DNA from: Colwellia sp. D2M02
Lineage (GTDB): Bacteria; Pseudomonadota; Gammaproteobacteria; Enterobacterales; Alteromonadaceae
DNA length: 36,959 nt
Assembly (NCBI RefSeq): GCF_018860755.1
Contig: NZ_JAHKPW010000046.1
Coordinates: 1-36,959 of the forward strand
Reading direction: 5' to 3'
Shown here: positions 1 to 8,158 of the stretch, piece after piece
Position numbering within the stretch: the first letter of the stretch is position 1
How the letters are laid out: every line of letters starts with the position of its first letter
Notes under the pieces: generated by a model
Databases searched by the model: none
The model's input: only the letters and a program-made list of their open reading frames with translations
What the model was told of the DNA's origin: nothing
Position numbers and translations under genes: made by a program

Positions 1-70
1 TAAGCCGAGCTCAGGTTATTTAATAACGACATAAATTTTTGCAGTATCAATAATTAGGTAAGGGCGAGTA

Positions 71-619
71 ATGGCAGACGATAAAGATGGTGAATTAGAG
101 TTAGAAGGCTCAGGAAAAAGCAAAAAATTAATAATTATTATTGTAGCTGTCGTTGTGCTTTTAGCTGGCGCTGGCGCGGGTTATTTTTTCTTTATGGGAG
201 ACGATAAACCTGCTAGTGATGCACAAATGAGCTCAGCACTTGACAGTGAAACTCCTGAAGGTGAAAGTGCGCCTGAAGAAAGTAGCTCAGCACAAGTGGG
301 AACTGCTTTATATGTGCCGATGCCAAGACCTTTTAGATTCAATGTTCCTGGTGCTGCTCGCGATCGCTTTGTTGAAATAAGGGTGCAGCTACTTGTTCGA
401 GGTGGTGAGCACGAAGAAAGTGCCAAAATGCATATCCCTTTAATTGAAAGTACCTTACTAGGGGTCTTCTCACAAAGTAATGCAGAAGATCTTGCAACAA
501 GTGCTGGTAAAGTGTCATTAAAGCAGAAGTCGCTAGCAGCGGTGCAAAAAGTCATGACAGAGTTAGAAGGCAACAAAACGGTAGAAAAAGTATTATTCAC
601 TGGCTTTGTGATGCAGTAA
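71..619 (+). CDS. fliL: FliL, flagellar basal body-associated protein
   Basis: A 182-residue inner-membrane protein that surrounds the flagellar stator and supports torque under load. A short charged cytoplasmic N-terminus (residues 1-19) is followed by one strongly hydrophobic membrane segment (about 20-41). Next comes an acidic Ser/Glu-rich linker and a periplasmic FliL domain (about 75-182) that starts near YVPMPRPFRFNV and ends in VLFTGFVMQ, the usual C-terminal end. Length is normal for polar-flagellum FliL. It heads the fliLMNOPQR-flhB run. The 70 bases upstream hold no recognisable gene; fliK normally precedes fliL, and its end probably lies just outside the window. Confidence 0.95.
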   Translation: MADDKDGELELEGSGKSKKLIIIIVAVVVLLAGAGAGYFFFMGDDKPASDAQMSSALDSETPEGESAPEESSSAQVGTALYVPMPRPFRFNVPGAARDRFVEIRVQLLVRGGEHEESAKMHIPLIESTLLGVFSQSNAEDLATSAGKVSLKQKSLAAVQKVMTELEGNKTVEKVLFTGFVMQ

Positions 620-711
620 CGTATTAATTAGCTAGTTTTTATTTTACTACTCAAAGAATAAATTAAAAATAACTGAAGAATTCATTTACCTTAATAAAAA
701 GAGAATACTGA

Positions 712-1776
712 GTGAGTGATTTATTATCGCAAGACGAAATAGATGCGTTACTACACGGTGTCGATGATGTAGAAGAAGAAGAGGTATCCGAAGATACGGT
801 TGAGTCCAGCACCGGTACTTCGGATTACGATTTTTCTTCACAAGATCGTATCGTTCGTGGACGTATGCCAACCCTTGAAATGGTGAACGAACGTTTTGCT
901 CGTCATATGCGTATTAGTTTATTTAATATGATGCGACGTACGGCCGAAGTGTCAATAAACGGTATACAAATGATTAAGTTTGGTGAGTACATACATACTT
1001 TGTTTGTTCCTACCAGCTTGAATATGGTGCGCTTTCGTCCACTAAAAGGTACTGCGTTAATCACCATGGAAGCCCGCTTAGTTTTCATTCTTGTTGATAA
1101 TTTTTTTGGTGGTGATGGCCGTTATCATGCAAAAATAGAAGGACGAGAGTTCACGCCAACTGAACGACGCATTATTCAAATGTTACTTAAGCTGATTTTT
1201 GAAGATTATAAAGAAGCTTGGTCACCAGTAATGGATGTGTCGTTTGAATATTTAGATTCAGAAGTTAACCCGTCAATGGCTAATATTGTCAGCCCAACCG
1301 AAGTTGTGGTTATTAGCTCATTTCATATAGAACTCGACGGTGGCGGCGGCGATTTTCATATTGCACTACCTTACTCAATGCTTGAGCCTATTCGTGAGTT
1401 ACTTGATGCCGGTGTGCAAAGTGATAAAGAAGACACTGATATGCGTTGGTCTAAGGCATTACGTGATGAAATTATGGATGTTCCTGTTGCCGTTAACACT
1501 AAGTTTATTGAAGTAGACTTACCATTGAGTCAAATTATGGAGCTGCAAAAAGGCGATATTATTCCTATTGAAATGCCTGAACACATTACAGTATTGATTG
1601 AAGACTTACCTACCTTCAGAGCTAAGCTTGGTCGAAGCCGAGATAATGTAGCACTGAAAATAGAAGAAAAAATTAAACGACCAGAGTCGGTGAAATCTGA
1701 GCTAACGATACTAACTAAAGGAGGGAAACGCCTTGATAGTGACGCAGAGCTCCATCTTTTAGAAGATGATTTATAA
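712..1776 (+). CDS. fliM: FliM, flagellar motor switch protein
   Basis: C-ring protein that binds phosphorylated CheY and switches rotation direction. The start is a GTG preceded by AAGAG, and the protein opens with the conserved SDLLSQDEIDALLHG. Residues 9-16 (EIDALLHG) are the known CheY-P docking motif. An acidic linker (about 17-40) leads to the FliM middle domain (about 45-235) and a C-terminal SpoA domain (about 255-325). The length of 354 residues is slightly above the enteric protein. It lies between fliL and fliN with short gaps. The N-terminal motif recurs in modified form inside CheA of this window. Confidence 0.97.
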   Translation: MSDLLSQDEIDALLHGVDDVEEEEVSEDTVESSTGTSDYDFSSQDRIVRGRMPTLEMVNERFARHMRISLFNMMRRTAEVSINGIQMIKFGEYIHTLFVPTSLNMVRFRPLKGTALITMEARLVFILVDNFFGGDGRYHAKIEGREFTPTERRIIQMLLKLIFEDYKEAWSPVMDVSFEYLDSEVNPSMANIVSPTEVVVISSFHIELDGGGGDFHIALPYSMLEPIRELLDAGVQSDKEDTDMRWSKALRDEIMDVPVAVNTKFIEVDLPLSQIMELQKGDIIPIEMPEHITVLIEDLPTFRAKLGRSRDNVALKIEEKIKRPESVKSELTILTKGGKRLDSDAELHLLEDDL

Positions 1777-1829
1777 AAAATAAAGCGAGTTACTTCGCAT
1801 TGAATAAGAATTTTAGTGAGGCGTAGGGT

Positions 1830-2234
1830 ATGAGTAACGATAAAGACGAAGATTTAAGTATGTGGGATGAAGCATTAGATGAGCAGGCTGAAGCAAAAGC
1901 CTCAACACTTGATGCTGAAACCGTTGAGTTAGAAGAGTTAACTGAAGATGACGCACCTATTACTGGTGATGAAAAGCGAAAATTAGATGCCATTTTAGAT
2001 ATTCCAGTTACTATTTCAATGGAAGTTGGCCGCAGCAACATTAGTATTCGTAATTTATTACAGTTAAACCAAGGTTCAGTCGTTGAACTTGACCGCGTTG
2101 CAGGGGAAGCTCTTGATGTTTTAGTTAATGGTACATTAATAGCCCATGGTGAGGTTGTTGTGGTAAACGACAAATTTGGTATTCGCTTGACTGATGTTAT
2201 TAGCCAAGTAGAGCGAATTAAAAAGTTAAAATAA
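1830..2234 (+). CDS. fliN: FliN, flagellar motor switch protein
   Basis: C-ring protein of 134 residues that forms the base of the rotor with FliM and also docks the FliH export complex. The first 50 residues are acidic and low in complexity. The SpoA domain (about 55-130) carries the expected ILDIPVTISMEVGRS and LNQGSVVELDRVAGE segments and the terminal DVISQVERIKKLK. A GAGGCGTAGGG tract provides the ribosome binding site. It is the third gene of the fliLMN switch block. Confidence 0.97.
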   Translation: MSNDKDEDLSMWDEALDEQAEAKASTLDAETVELEELTEDDAPITGDEKRKLDAILDIPVTISMEVGRSNISIRNLLQLNQGSVVELDRVAGEALDVLVNGTLIAHGEVVVVNDKFGIRLTDVISQVERIKKLK

Positions 2235-2269
2235 CCTTGCAAAAAGCAGATGGATAAGATGATTTAATT

Positions 2270-2746
2270 ATGCGTATATTCACAGCCATCACTAGCGGGC
2301 TATTTTCAAGCATTGCATTTGCACAAGAAAGTCTCACTCCAAATACCGCAAGCACCGATGCGTTAGTGCAAGACGCCCCACAAGTTGGGAAGCATGTTAT
2401 GGCAAATATGGATGCTGGTAGCATGATTTTGTCATTACTAATGGTATTGGCACTAATTATTGTCAGTGCTTTTGTGTTAAAGCGCTTTAACCTGGTACAG
2501 CAAGGAGGCAGTCAACTAAAAGTGATTACTAGCTTATCTTTAGGCGCTAAAGAGCGTGTGGTAGTGGTTCAAGCTGGAGATAAACAATTATTACTTGGGA
2601 TTACTGCACAACAGATCTCCTTACTTGATACCTTAGAAGAGCCGCTAGCTGAGCCAACCTTAACGAAAGATTCTTTAAAAAAGCACAATATACCGGCAAG
2701 TATTTTATCTCTATTGGGGGCTAAACCCGCAAAGTCAGAAAAGTAG
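2270..2746 (+). CDS. fliO: FliO, flagellar export apparatus assembly protein
   Basis: Helps assemble the FliP ring of the flagellar type III secretion gate. The 158-residue protein has an N-terminal signal-like stretch (1-18, ending in AFAQ), a second hydrophobic segment (about 51-70) and a cytoplasmic FliO domain containing SLSLGAKERVVVVQAGDKQLLLGIT. Position between fliN and fliP is canonical. The ribosome binding site is weak (GATAAGATG region). FliO proteins are poorly conserved, so the call rests on the domain motif plus context. Confidence 0.92.
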   Translation: MRIFTAITSGLFSSIAFAQESLTPNTASTDALVQDAPQVGKHVMANMDAGSMILSLLMVLALIIVSAFVLKRFNLVQQGGSQLKVITSLSLGAKERVVVVQAGDKQLLLGITAQQISLLDTLEEPLAEPTLTKDSLKKHNIPASILSLLGAKPAKSEK

Positions 2747-2773
2747 TTGTTTAAATGCAAGTAGTTAGGTAGT

Positions 2774-2800
2774 AATGGTTAAGTGAGAATGGTTAAGTGA
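2774..2800 (+). repeat. Two-copy direct repeat in the fliO-fliP gap
   Basis: AATGGTTAAGTGA occurs at 2774-2786 and again at 2788-2800, separated by a single G (14-bp period). It lies in the unusually long 139-base gap between fliO and the chosen fliP start. No function is evident; it could be replication slippage or a paired regulator site. Confidence 0.6.
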
Positions 2801-2885
2801 AAACAGTGAAGTCATCAAATATTGAACTTTGCTAGGTAATAAAGCGCAAAACTATATTACTAAACTATACATATTTAGGAAAAAT

Positions 2886-3644
2886 ATGAAAAAAATAATC
2901 TCGTTATTGATTTTAGTTTTATCGTTAACCAGTTTAAGTTTTGGTGTGTCAGCAGAAGACTTATCTTTATCTGCGCTGAAACTGACAACGAACCCCGACG
3001 GCACACAAGAATATTCAGTAACGCTGCAAATTTTAATTTTTATGACTGCGCTGAGTTTTATCCCAGCAGCCGTCATTATGATGACTTCATTTACTCGTAT
3101 TGTCGTGGTTATGGCTATATTACGACAAGCATTTGGTCTACAACAAACCCCTTCTAATCAAGTCATTATTGGTCTGACGTTATTTATGACGCTTTTCATT
3201 ATGACACCGGTCTATAATAAAATAGATGAAACGGCCATTCAGCCATACTTAGCAGAAGAGTTAACCTCTATTGAAGCTATTGATCGGGGGAAAATACCGC
3301 TACGTGCTTTTATGTTAGAGCAAACTCGGCTAAAAGATTTACAAACGTTAGCTGAAATGGCGGGTATTGAAGAAGTAGATAATGTTACAGACTTACCAAT
3401 GACGGTTATTATACCGTCATTTATTATTAGTGAATTAAAAACGGCCTTTCAAATCGGTTTTATTCTGTTTATTCCTTTTCTTATTATTGATTTAGTGGTC
3501 GCTAGTATTTTGATGGCTATGGGTATGATGATGTTATCCCCGATGATCGTCTCTTTACCGTTTAAATTAATGCTTTTTGTACTGGTTGATGGCTGGAACT
3601 TAGTGATAGGTACTATTGCAACAAGCTATGGTTTAGGTACTTAG
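2886..3644 (+). CDS. fliP: FliP, flagellar type III export gate protein
   Basis: Core ring subunit of the flagellar export gate in the inner membrane. I chose the ATG at 2886 because AGGA at 2877-2880 lies five bases upstream and the protein then opens with a cleavable signal peptide ([12 protein letters not shown] to about SAED); FliP is unusual among gate proteins in having one. An in-frame TTG at 2829 would add 19 residues before the signal and is unlikely. The 252-residue product contains the FliP signatures [21 protein letters not shown] and the C-terminal [24 protein letters not shown]. The gene is separated from fliO by a 139-base gap. Confidence 0.95.
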   Translation: MKKIISLLILVLSLTSLSFGVSAEDLSLSALKLTTNPDGTQEYSVTLQILIFMTALSFIPAAVIMMTSFTRIVVVMAILRQAFGLQQTPSNQVIIGLTLFMTLFIMTPVYNKIDETAIQPYLAEELTSIEAIDRGKIPLRAFMLEQTRLKDLQTLAEMAGIEEVDNVTDLPMTVIIPSFIISELKTAFQIGFILFIPFLIIDLVVASILMAMGMMMLSPMIVSLPFKLMLFVLVDGWNLVIGTIATSYGLGT

Positions 3645-3703
3645 CTCATTGGAAAGTAAACATTGATTTTAAACCATATAATTAACCTTAAATAGAGTCG
3701 TTT

Positions 3704-3973
3704 ATGGGTCCAGAGATTTATATAGATATACTCGGTGATGCGCTGTTATTAGTGATTATACTGGTCTGTGCCATTATTTTACCTAGCTTAGCGGTTGGTT
3801 TAATGGTTGCTGTATTCCAAGCTGCTACGTCTATTAACGAGCAAACATTAAGTTTTTTACCGCGTTTAATTGTGACGTTGTTAGCGTTGATTTTTGGGGG
3901 GCATTGGCTGGTACAAAAATTGATGGATTATACGATTAGGCTCATTGAGAGCATACCAAGTGTGATTATTTAA
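3704..3973 (+). CDS. fliQ: FliQ, flagellar export gate protein
   Basis: Small inner-membrane gate subunit of 89 residues, the usual length. It consists of two hydrophobic hairpin segments (about 12-38 and 50-75) around the conserved VAVFQAATSINEQTLSFLPR loop. Its TAA stop shares one base with the ATG of fliR (TAATG), implying translational coupling and a fixed FliQ:FliR supply for the FliPQR complex. Confidence 0.96.
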   Translation: MGPEIYIDILGDALLLVIILVCAIILPSLAVGLMVAVFQAATSINEQTLSFLPRLIVTLLALIFGGHWLVQKLMDYTIRLIESIPSVII

Positions 3974-4755
3974 TGGAGTTTACAGAGCTGGTTATTAATC
4001 AGTATATTGCTGATTTTATTCTCCCATTTAGTCGTATTTCAGCTTTGGTGATGACCATGATAGGCTTAGGGGCTAAAACTATCCCTGGTCGAATTAAATT
4101 ATTTCTTTGTATTACAATCACCGTTGCTATTATGCCCGCTATTCCTCCTGCTAATGTGGATAATTTATTCTCTTTAGTAACGGCTATCTTATTAGGGCAA
4201 CAAATGATCATTGGGGTCATGTTAGGCTTTGTAACGGTAATGGTCGTAAATACCTTTACCTTAGCTGGTCAAATTATCGCTATGCAATCAGGTCTTGGTT
4301 TTGCATCATTAATTGATCCTGCAAGTGGTATGAACGTTCCAGCCATTGGTCAGTTTTTTCTTATTTTATCTTCATTACTTTTTTGGGCGATGGACGGACA
4401 TTTAGCTTATTTACAGTTTATTGTTGCTAGTTTCGATACATTACCAATACCTACAGAGCATTTATCAAGTATTAAATACAAAGAAGTGGTTGAGTGGGGA
4501 GGCTGGATGTTTGCCACTGCGCTTTCTCTTGCCTTAGCGCCAATTACCGCGATGCTATTGGTTAACTTTGCATTTGGTATTATGACCAGAGCAGCGCCAC
4601 AGCTGAATATTTTCGCTATTGGTTTTCCTATCACTATGATGGCTGGTTTACTTATTATGTGGTTAACTTTTGGTAACTTCTTTACTCATTTTGAATTACA
4701 GTGGCAGCGAGCTTTAGATTTTAGCTGCTATTTAATTGATTGTCAGGCAGCATAA
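3973..4755 (+). CDS. fliR: FliR, flagellar export gate protein
   Basis: Inner-membrane subunit that completes the FliP-FliQ-FliR export pore. The 260-residue protein has about six hydrophobic segments. It carries the family motifs AGQIIAMQSGLGFASLIDP (about 99-117) and the C-terminal ITMMAGLLIMWLTFGNFFTHFE. It overlaps fliQ by one base, and its TAA stop directly abuts the ATG of flhB with no gap, so fliQ, fliR and flhB are very probably translated as a coupled set. Confidence 0.96.
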   Translation: MEFTELVINQYIADFILPFSRISALVMTMIGLGAKTIPGRIKLFLCITITVAIMPAIPPANVDNLFSLVTAILLGQQMIIGVMLGFVTVMVVNTFTLAGQIIAMQSGLGFASLIDPASGMNVPAIGQFFLILSSLLFWAMDGHLAYLQFIVASFDTLPIPTEHLSSIKYKEVVEWGGWMFATALSLALAPITAMLLVNFAFGIMTRAAPQLNIFAIGFPITMMAGLLIMWLTFGNFFTHFELQWQRALDFSCYLIDCQAA

Positions 4756-5886
4756 ATGGCAGAGTCAGATAGCGGTGAAAAAACCGAAGAGCCCACAGCA
4801 AAAAAACTTACTGATGCACGTAAGAAAGGGCAAATAGCTCGCTCTAAAGACTTAGGTACTTTTTTTGTACTTGTTGGTTGCGCCTGTGCAATGTTACTTA
4901 TGGGGGGCTCTTTAGCAGCATCTATCGCTCAAATGATGAAGCGATTATTTAGCTTTAGCCGCGAAGAAGCAATGGATGTTAATGCCTTATTTAAAATTAT
5001 TGATGAGGGAGTTACCTTAGTTATTGCGCCTATGTTGTGGATTTTCGCTATTGTTGCGCTGGCAGCGTTTGTAGGTAATATTTTGCTTGGTGGTATGAGT
5101 TTTTCGTGGGCGGCTACCGCACCGAAGGCAAGTAAACTTTCTCCACTTGCCGGCTTTAAACGTATGTTTGGTGTACAAGCATTTGTTGAACTCATTAAAT
5201 CTATTTTAAAATTTTTAGTGATATTTATTGTTTCGTACTTATTACTCAGTGGGTTATTTGAAGAAATTTTAGGGTTGAGTCGAGAATCTATACCGAATAA
5301 TTTCGCTCATGCAACGACAATGCTATTGTGGATGTTTTTAGTGTTAGCGCTTTCTATTGGTATTATTGTGGTGATAGATGCACCTTATCAAGTGTGGAAC
5401 CATGCCAAGCAATTAAGAATGACCAAACAAGATATTAAAGATGAACATAAAAATAGTGAAGGTAGCCCAGAAACTAAAGGGCGTATAAAAAGAGCGCAGT
5501 ATGAAATATCACAACGACGAATGATGGCCGAAGTGCCTAACTCTGATGTCGTTATTACCAACCCTACGCATTACTCAGTAGCCTTGAAATACGATGCTGC
5601 TGTTGGTGGTGCGCCTGTTGTCATCGCTAAAGGGGTTGACCAAATGGCGATTCATATTCGTACTATAGCCAAAGAACATAATATTGAAATAATTCAGTCA
5701 CCGGCTTTAGCACGATCGCTTTATTATACCACTGAAGCGGGTGATGATATTCCTGAAGAATTATTTGCCGCGGTTGCGCAAGTATTAGCGTTTATTTTTC
5801 AACTTAATGAGCATAAGAAAGGCAAGGCAAAAAGGCCAACCGCTATTCCGAAAACATTACCCATTCCAGATGATTTTAAATATTGA
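4756..5886 (+). CDS. flhB: FlhB, flagellar export switch protein
   Basis: Controls substrate switching of flagellar export from rod/hook to filament proteins. The N-terminus is the typical ESDSGEKTEEPTAKKLTDAR. Four membrane segments lie between about 33 and 215, followed by a basic connector and the cytoplasmic domain. The autocleavage motif NPTH is at residues 269-272. Length is 376 residues, with a normal short C-terminal tail. It starts immediately after the fliR stop. A 100-base gap with a sigma-54 promoter then separates it from flhA, so it is likely the last gene of the fliL block. Confidence 0.97.
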   Translation: MAESDSGEKTEEPTAKKLTDARKKGQIARSKDLGTFFVLVGCACAMLLMGGSLAASIAQMMKRLFSFSREEAMDVNALFKIIDEGVTLVIAPMLWIFAIVALAAFVGNILLGGMSFSWAATAPKASKLSPLAGFKRMFGVQAFVELIKSILKFLVIFIVSYLLLSGLFEEILGLSRESIPNNFAHATTMLLWMFLVLALSIGIIVVIDAPYQVWNHAKQLRMTKQDIKDEHKNSEGSPETKGRIKRAQYEISQRRMMAEVPNSDVVITNPTHYSVALKYDAAVGGAPVVIAKGVDQMAIHIRTIAKEHNIEIIQSPALARSLYYTTEAGDDIPEELFAAVAQVLAFIFQLNEHKKGKAKRPTAIPKTLPIPDDFKY

Positions 5887-5929
5887 TATAAGTGACTTGT
5901 TTTATTGATAAAAGTTAAACGTAATTTTA

Positions 5930-5946
5930 TGGTACGAGATTTGCTT
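5930..5946 (+). promoter_or_regulatory. Sigma-54 (RpoN) promoter upstream of flhA
   Basis: TGGTACGAGATTTGCTT matches the RpoN consensus TGGYACG-N4-TTGC(A/T). The invariant GG is at 5931-5932 and the invariant GC at 5943-5944, with exactly ten bases between. The predicted start of transcription is near 5955, about 30 bases before the flhA ATG. In polar-flagellum hierarchies of Vibrio and Pseudomonas the flhA operon is driven by RpoN with an FlrC/FleR-type activator. No activator site was identified by eye. Confidence 0.85.
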
Positions 5947-5986
5947 TTCTTATTATTACGTGTCAAAAAAATAACATGAAGTATTA

Positions 5987-8089
5987 ATGCAACTACCCGC
6001 TTATTTAAACCGCTTTGATAAAAAGAACTTTCATCACCTGACTGGTTTAGGCACACCTATATTAGTGATGGCCGCACTCGGTATGGTTATTTTACCTATG
6101 CCATCGTGGTTGCTTGATATTCTATTCTCTTTTAATATCGCTTTATCACTTGTCGTGCTTTTAATTACAGTTTATACCTTAAAACCGTTAGATTTTGGCT
6201 CTTTTCCTGCGGTATTACTGGTGGCCACTATTTTACGATTAGCTTTGAATGTTGCAAGTACTCGAGTAGTACTGTTAGAAGGTCATGAAGGTCCTGAGGC
6301 TGCAGGTAAAGTTATTGAAGCCTTTGGCTCGGTAGTTATTGGCGGTAACTATGCGGTAGGTATTGTTGTATTTCTTATTCTTATTATTATTAACTTTGTT
6401 GTTGTCACTAAAGGTGCTGGTCGTATCGCCGAAGTAACAGCACGCTTCACCTTAGATGCTATGCCAGGTAAGCAAATGGCGATAGATGCCGATTTAAATG
6501 CCGGTTTTATCACTCAAGAGCAAGCTAAAGAGCGCAGAACAGAAGTCACGAGTGAAGCTGACTTTTATGGCTCCATGGATGGTGCCAGTAAATTTGTTAA
6601 GGGTGATGCCATTGCTGGTATTTTAATATTATTTATTAATATTGTTGGCGGCTTAGTTATTGGTATGGTTCAACATGATTTAACCTTTGATGAAGCAGTA
6701 GAGATATACACGTTACTTACCATAGGTGACGGCCTAGTTGCCCAAATACCTGGGTTATTGCTTTCAATTGGTACTGCGATAGTTGTAACTCGTCAGAACA
6801 CTTCACAAGACATGGGGGAGCAAGTTAGCGCTCAGCTTGGTCAAGGGAAGTCACTGTATATTGCTGCAGGTGTCATGTTTGTTATGGGTGTTATTCCAGG
6901 CATGCCTCACTTTGTGTTTTTACTTTTTGCTGCAATGATTGCGGGTACTGCCTTTTTAGGTAATCGTAATAAAATTAATAAAGCCGCTGAACTTGAAAAA
7001 AATGAACATGAAGAGAAAGCCCAAATCAAGCAAAAAGAAGATGAAGTTAAAGAGCTTGATTGGGACGATGTTAACCATGTAGATATTATTGGCTTGGAAA
7101 TAGGTTATCGCTTAATACCTTTGGTTGATAAAGCGCAAGGCGGAGAGTTGCTTAGTCGAATTAAAGGTGTTCGTAAAAAGCTTTCTCAAGAGTTTGGCTT
7201 TTTAGTGCCAGCAGTTCATATTCGAGACAATTTAGATTTAGAACCCAACAGTTATCAAATTTCATTAATGGGCGTTAATGTCGGCTCTGCACAAATTAGA
7301 CACGACCAAGAATTAGCCATAAACCCAGGCCAAGTTTTTGGCCAGTTAGAAGGCATTCCAACTAAAGACCCAGCTTTTGGTCTTGATGCCGTTTGGATTA
7401 ACCAAAATCAACGTGAACAAGCGCAAACTTTGGGATATACCGTTGTTGATTCGGCAACGGTATTAGCAACGCATTTAAGCCAAATATTAACCAATAATGC
7501 TTCACAATTGCTTGGTCATGAAGAAGTTCAAAACTTATTAGATTTACTGGCGAAAAATCATCCTAAATTAGTTGAAGGTTTTATTCCTGATACGCTGACT
7601 TTAGGCACCGTAGTGAAAGTGCTGCAAAGTTTAATGAATGAAGGTGTTGCTGTTCGTGATATGCGCTCAATAGTACAAACCTTAGTAGAGTACGGCCCTA
7701 AGAGTCAAGATGCAGAAGTGTTGACTGCTGCTGTACGTATTAGCTTACGTAAATTTATTATTCAAGACCTTGTTGGTGGTGAGCAAGAAGTCCCTGTCAT
7801 AACTTTGGCACCTGAGTTGGAACAAATGTTGCACCAGTCTATGCAAATGGCCGGAGATGACGGCGCAGGTATTGAACCAGGACTTGCTGAGCGTTTACAA
7901 AAATCATTAACTGATGGTGCTCATCAACAAGAGATGTCTGGAGAAGTTCCTATTTTATTAACATCGGGTATTTTACGTTCAGTGTTATCTAAATTTGTAA
8001 AATATACGATTCCAGGGTTGCGGGTTATTTCTTATCAAGAAATCCCTGATGATAAACAAATAAAAATAGTGAGTGTTATAGGTCAGTAA
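5987..8089 (+). CDS. flhA: FlhA, flagellar export gate and chaperone docking protein
   Basis: Largest subunit of the flagellar type III export gate. It couples proton flow to export and docks chaperone-substrate complexes. Residues about 25-325 hold the eight membrane segments with the FHIPEP-family region RLALNVASTRVVLLEGHEG and the cytoplasmic loop AIDADLNAGFITQEQAKERR. From about 360 the soluble domain has the expected LEIGYRLIPLVDKAQGGELL start and ends in VISYQEIPDDKQIKIVSVIGQ. The length of 700 residues is typical. It is the first gene behind the sigma-54 promoter at 5930. Confidence 0.97.
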   Translation: MQLPAYLNRFDKKNFHHLTGLGTPILVMAALGMVILPMPSWLLDILFSFNIALSLVVLLITVYTLKPLDFGSFPAVLLVATILRLALNVASTRVVLLEGHEGPEAAGKVIEAFGSVVIGGNYAVGIVVFLILIIINFVVVTKGAGRIAEVTARFTLDAMPGKQMAIDADLNAGFITQEQAKERRTEVTSEADFYGSMDGASKFVKGDAIAGILILFINIVGGLVIGMVQHDLTFDEAVEIYTLLTIGDGLVAQIPGLLLSIGTAIVVTRQNTSQDMGEQVSAQLGQGKSLYIAAGVMFVMGVIPGMPHFVFLLFAAMIAGTAFLGNRNKINKAAELEKNEHEEKAQIKQKEDEVKELDWDDVNHVDIIGLEIGYRLIPLVDKAQGGELLSRIKGVRKKLSQEFGFLVPAVHIRDNLDLEPNSYQISLMGVNVGSAQIRHDQELAINPGQVFGQLEGIPTKDPAFGLDAVWINQNQREQAQTLGYTVVDSATVLATHLSQILTNNASQLLGHEEVQNLLDLLAKNHPKLVEGFIPDTLTLGTVVKVLQSLMNEGVAVRDMRSIVQTLVEYGPKSQDAEVLTAAVRISLRKFIIQDLVGGEQEVPVITLAPELEQMLHQSMQMAGDDGAGIEPGLAERLQKSLTDGAHQQEMSGEVPILLTSGILRSVLSKFVKYTIPGLRVISYQEIPDDKQIKIVSVIGQ

Positions 8090-8097
8090 GTTAGACC

Positions 8098-8115
8098 CAA
8101 GCAAAAATTTGCTTG
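8098..8115 (+). repeat. Inverted repeat in the flhA-flhF gap
   Basis: CAAGCAAA at 8098-8105 and TTTGCTTG at 8108-8115 form eight-base arms around two A residues. The site lies just after the flhA stop and 43 bases before flhF. There is no T-run after it, so it is not a clear terminator. It may be an mRNA hairpin or a binding site. Confidence 0.5.
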
Positions 8116-8158
8116 ATAACAAATAACATAGTAATGACTAGTTACACTGAGGTTTTAT

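Noticed and set aside
1..70. 3' end of fliK at the window start
   Set aside because: The TAA at 1-3 could be a stop codon, but no coding sequence is available to support it.
2829..2885. Upstream TTG start for fliP
   Set aside because: It would place 19 polar and basic residues before the signal peptide. The ATG at 2886 has AGGA five bases upstream.
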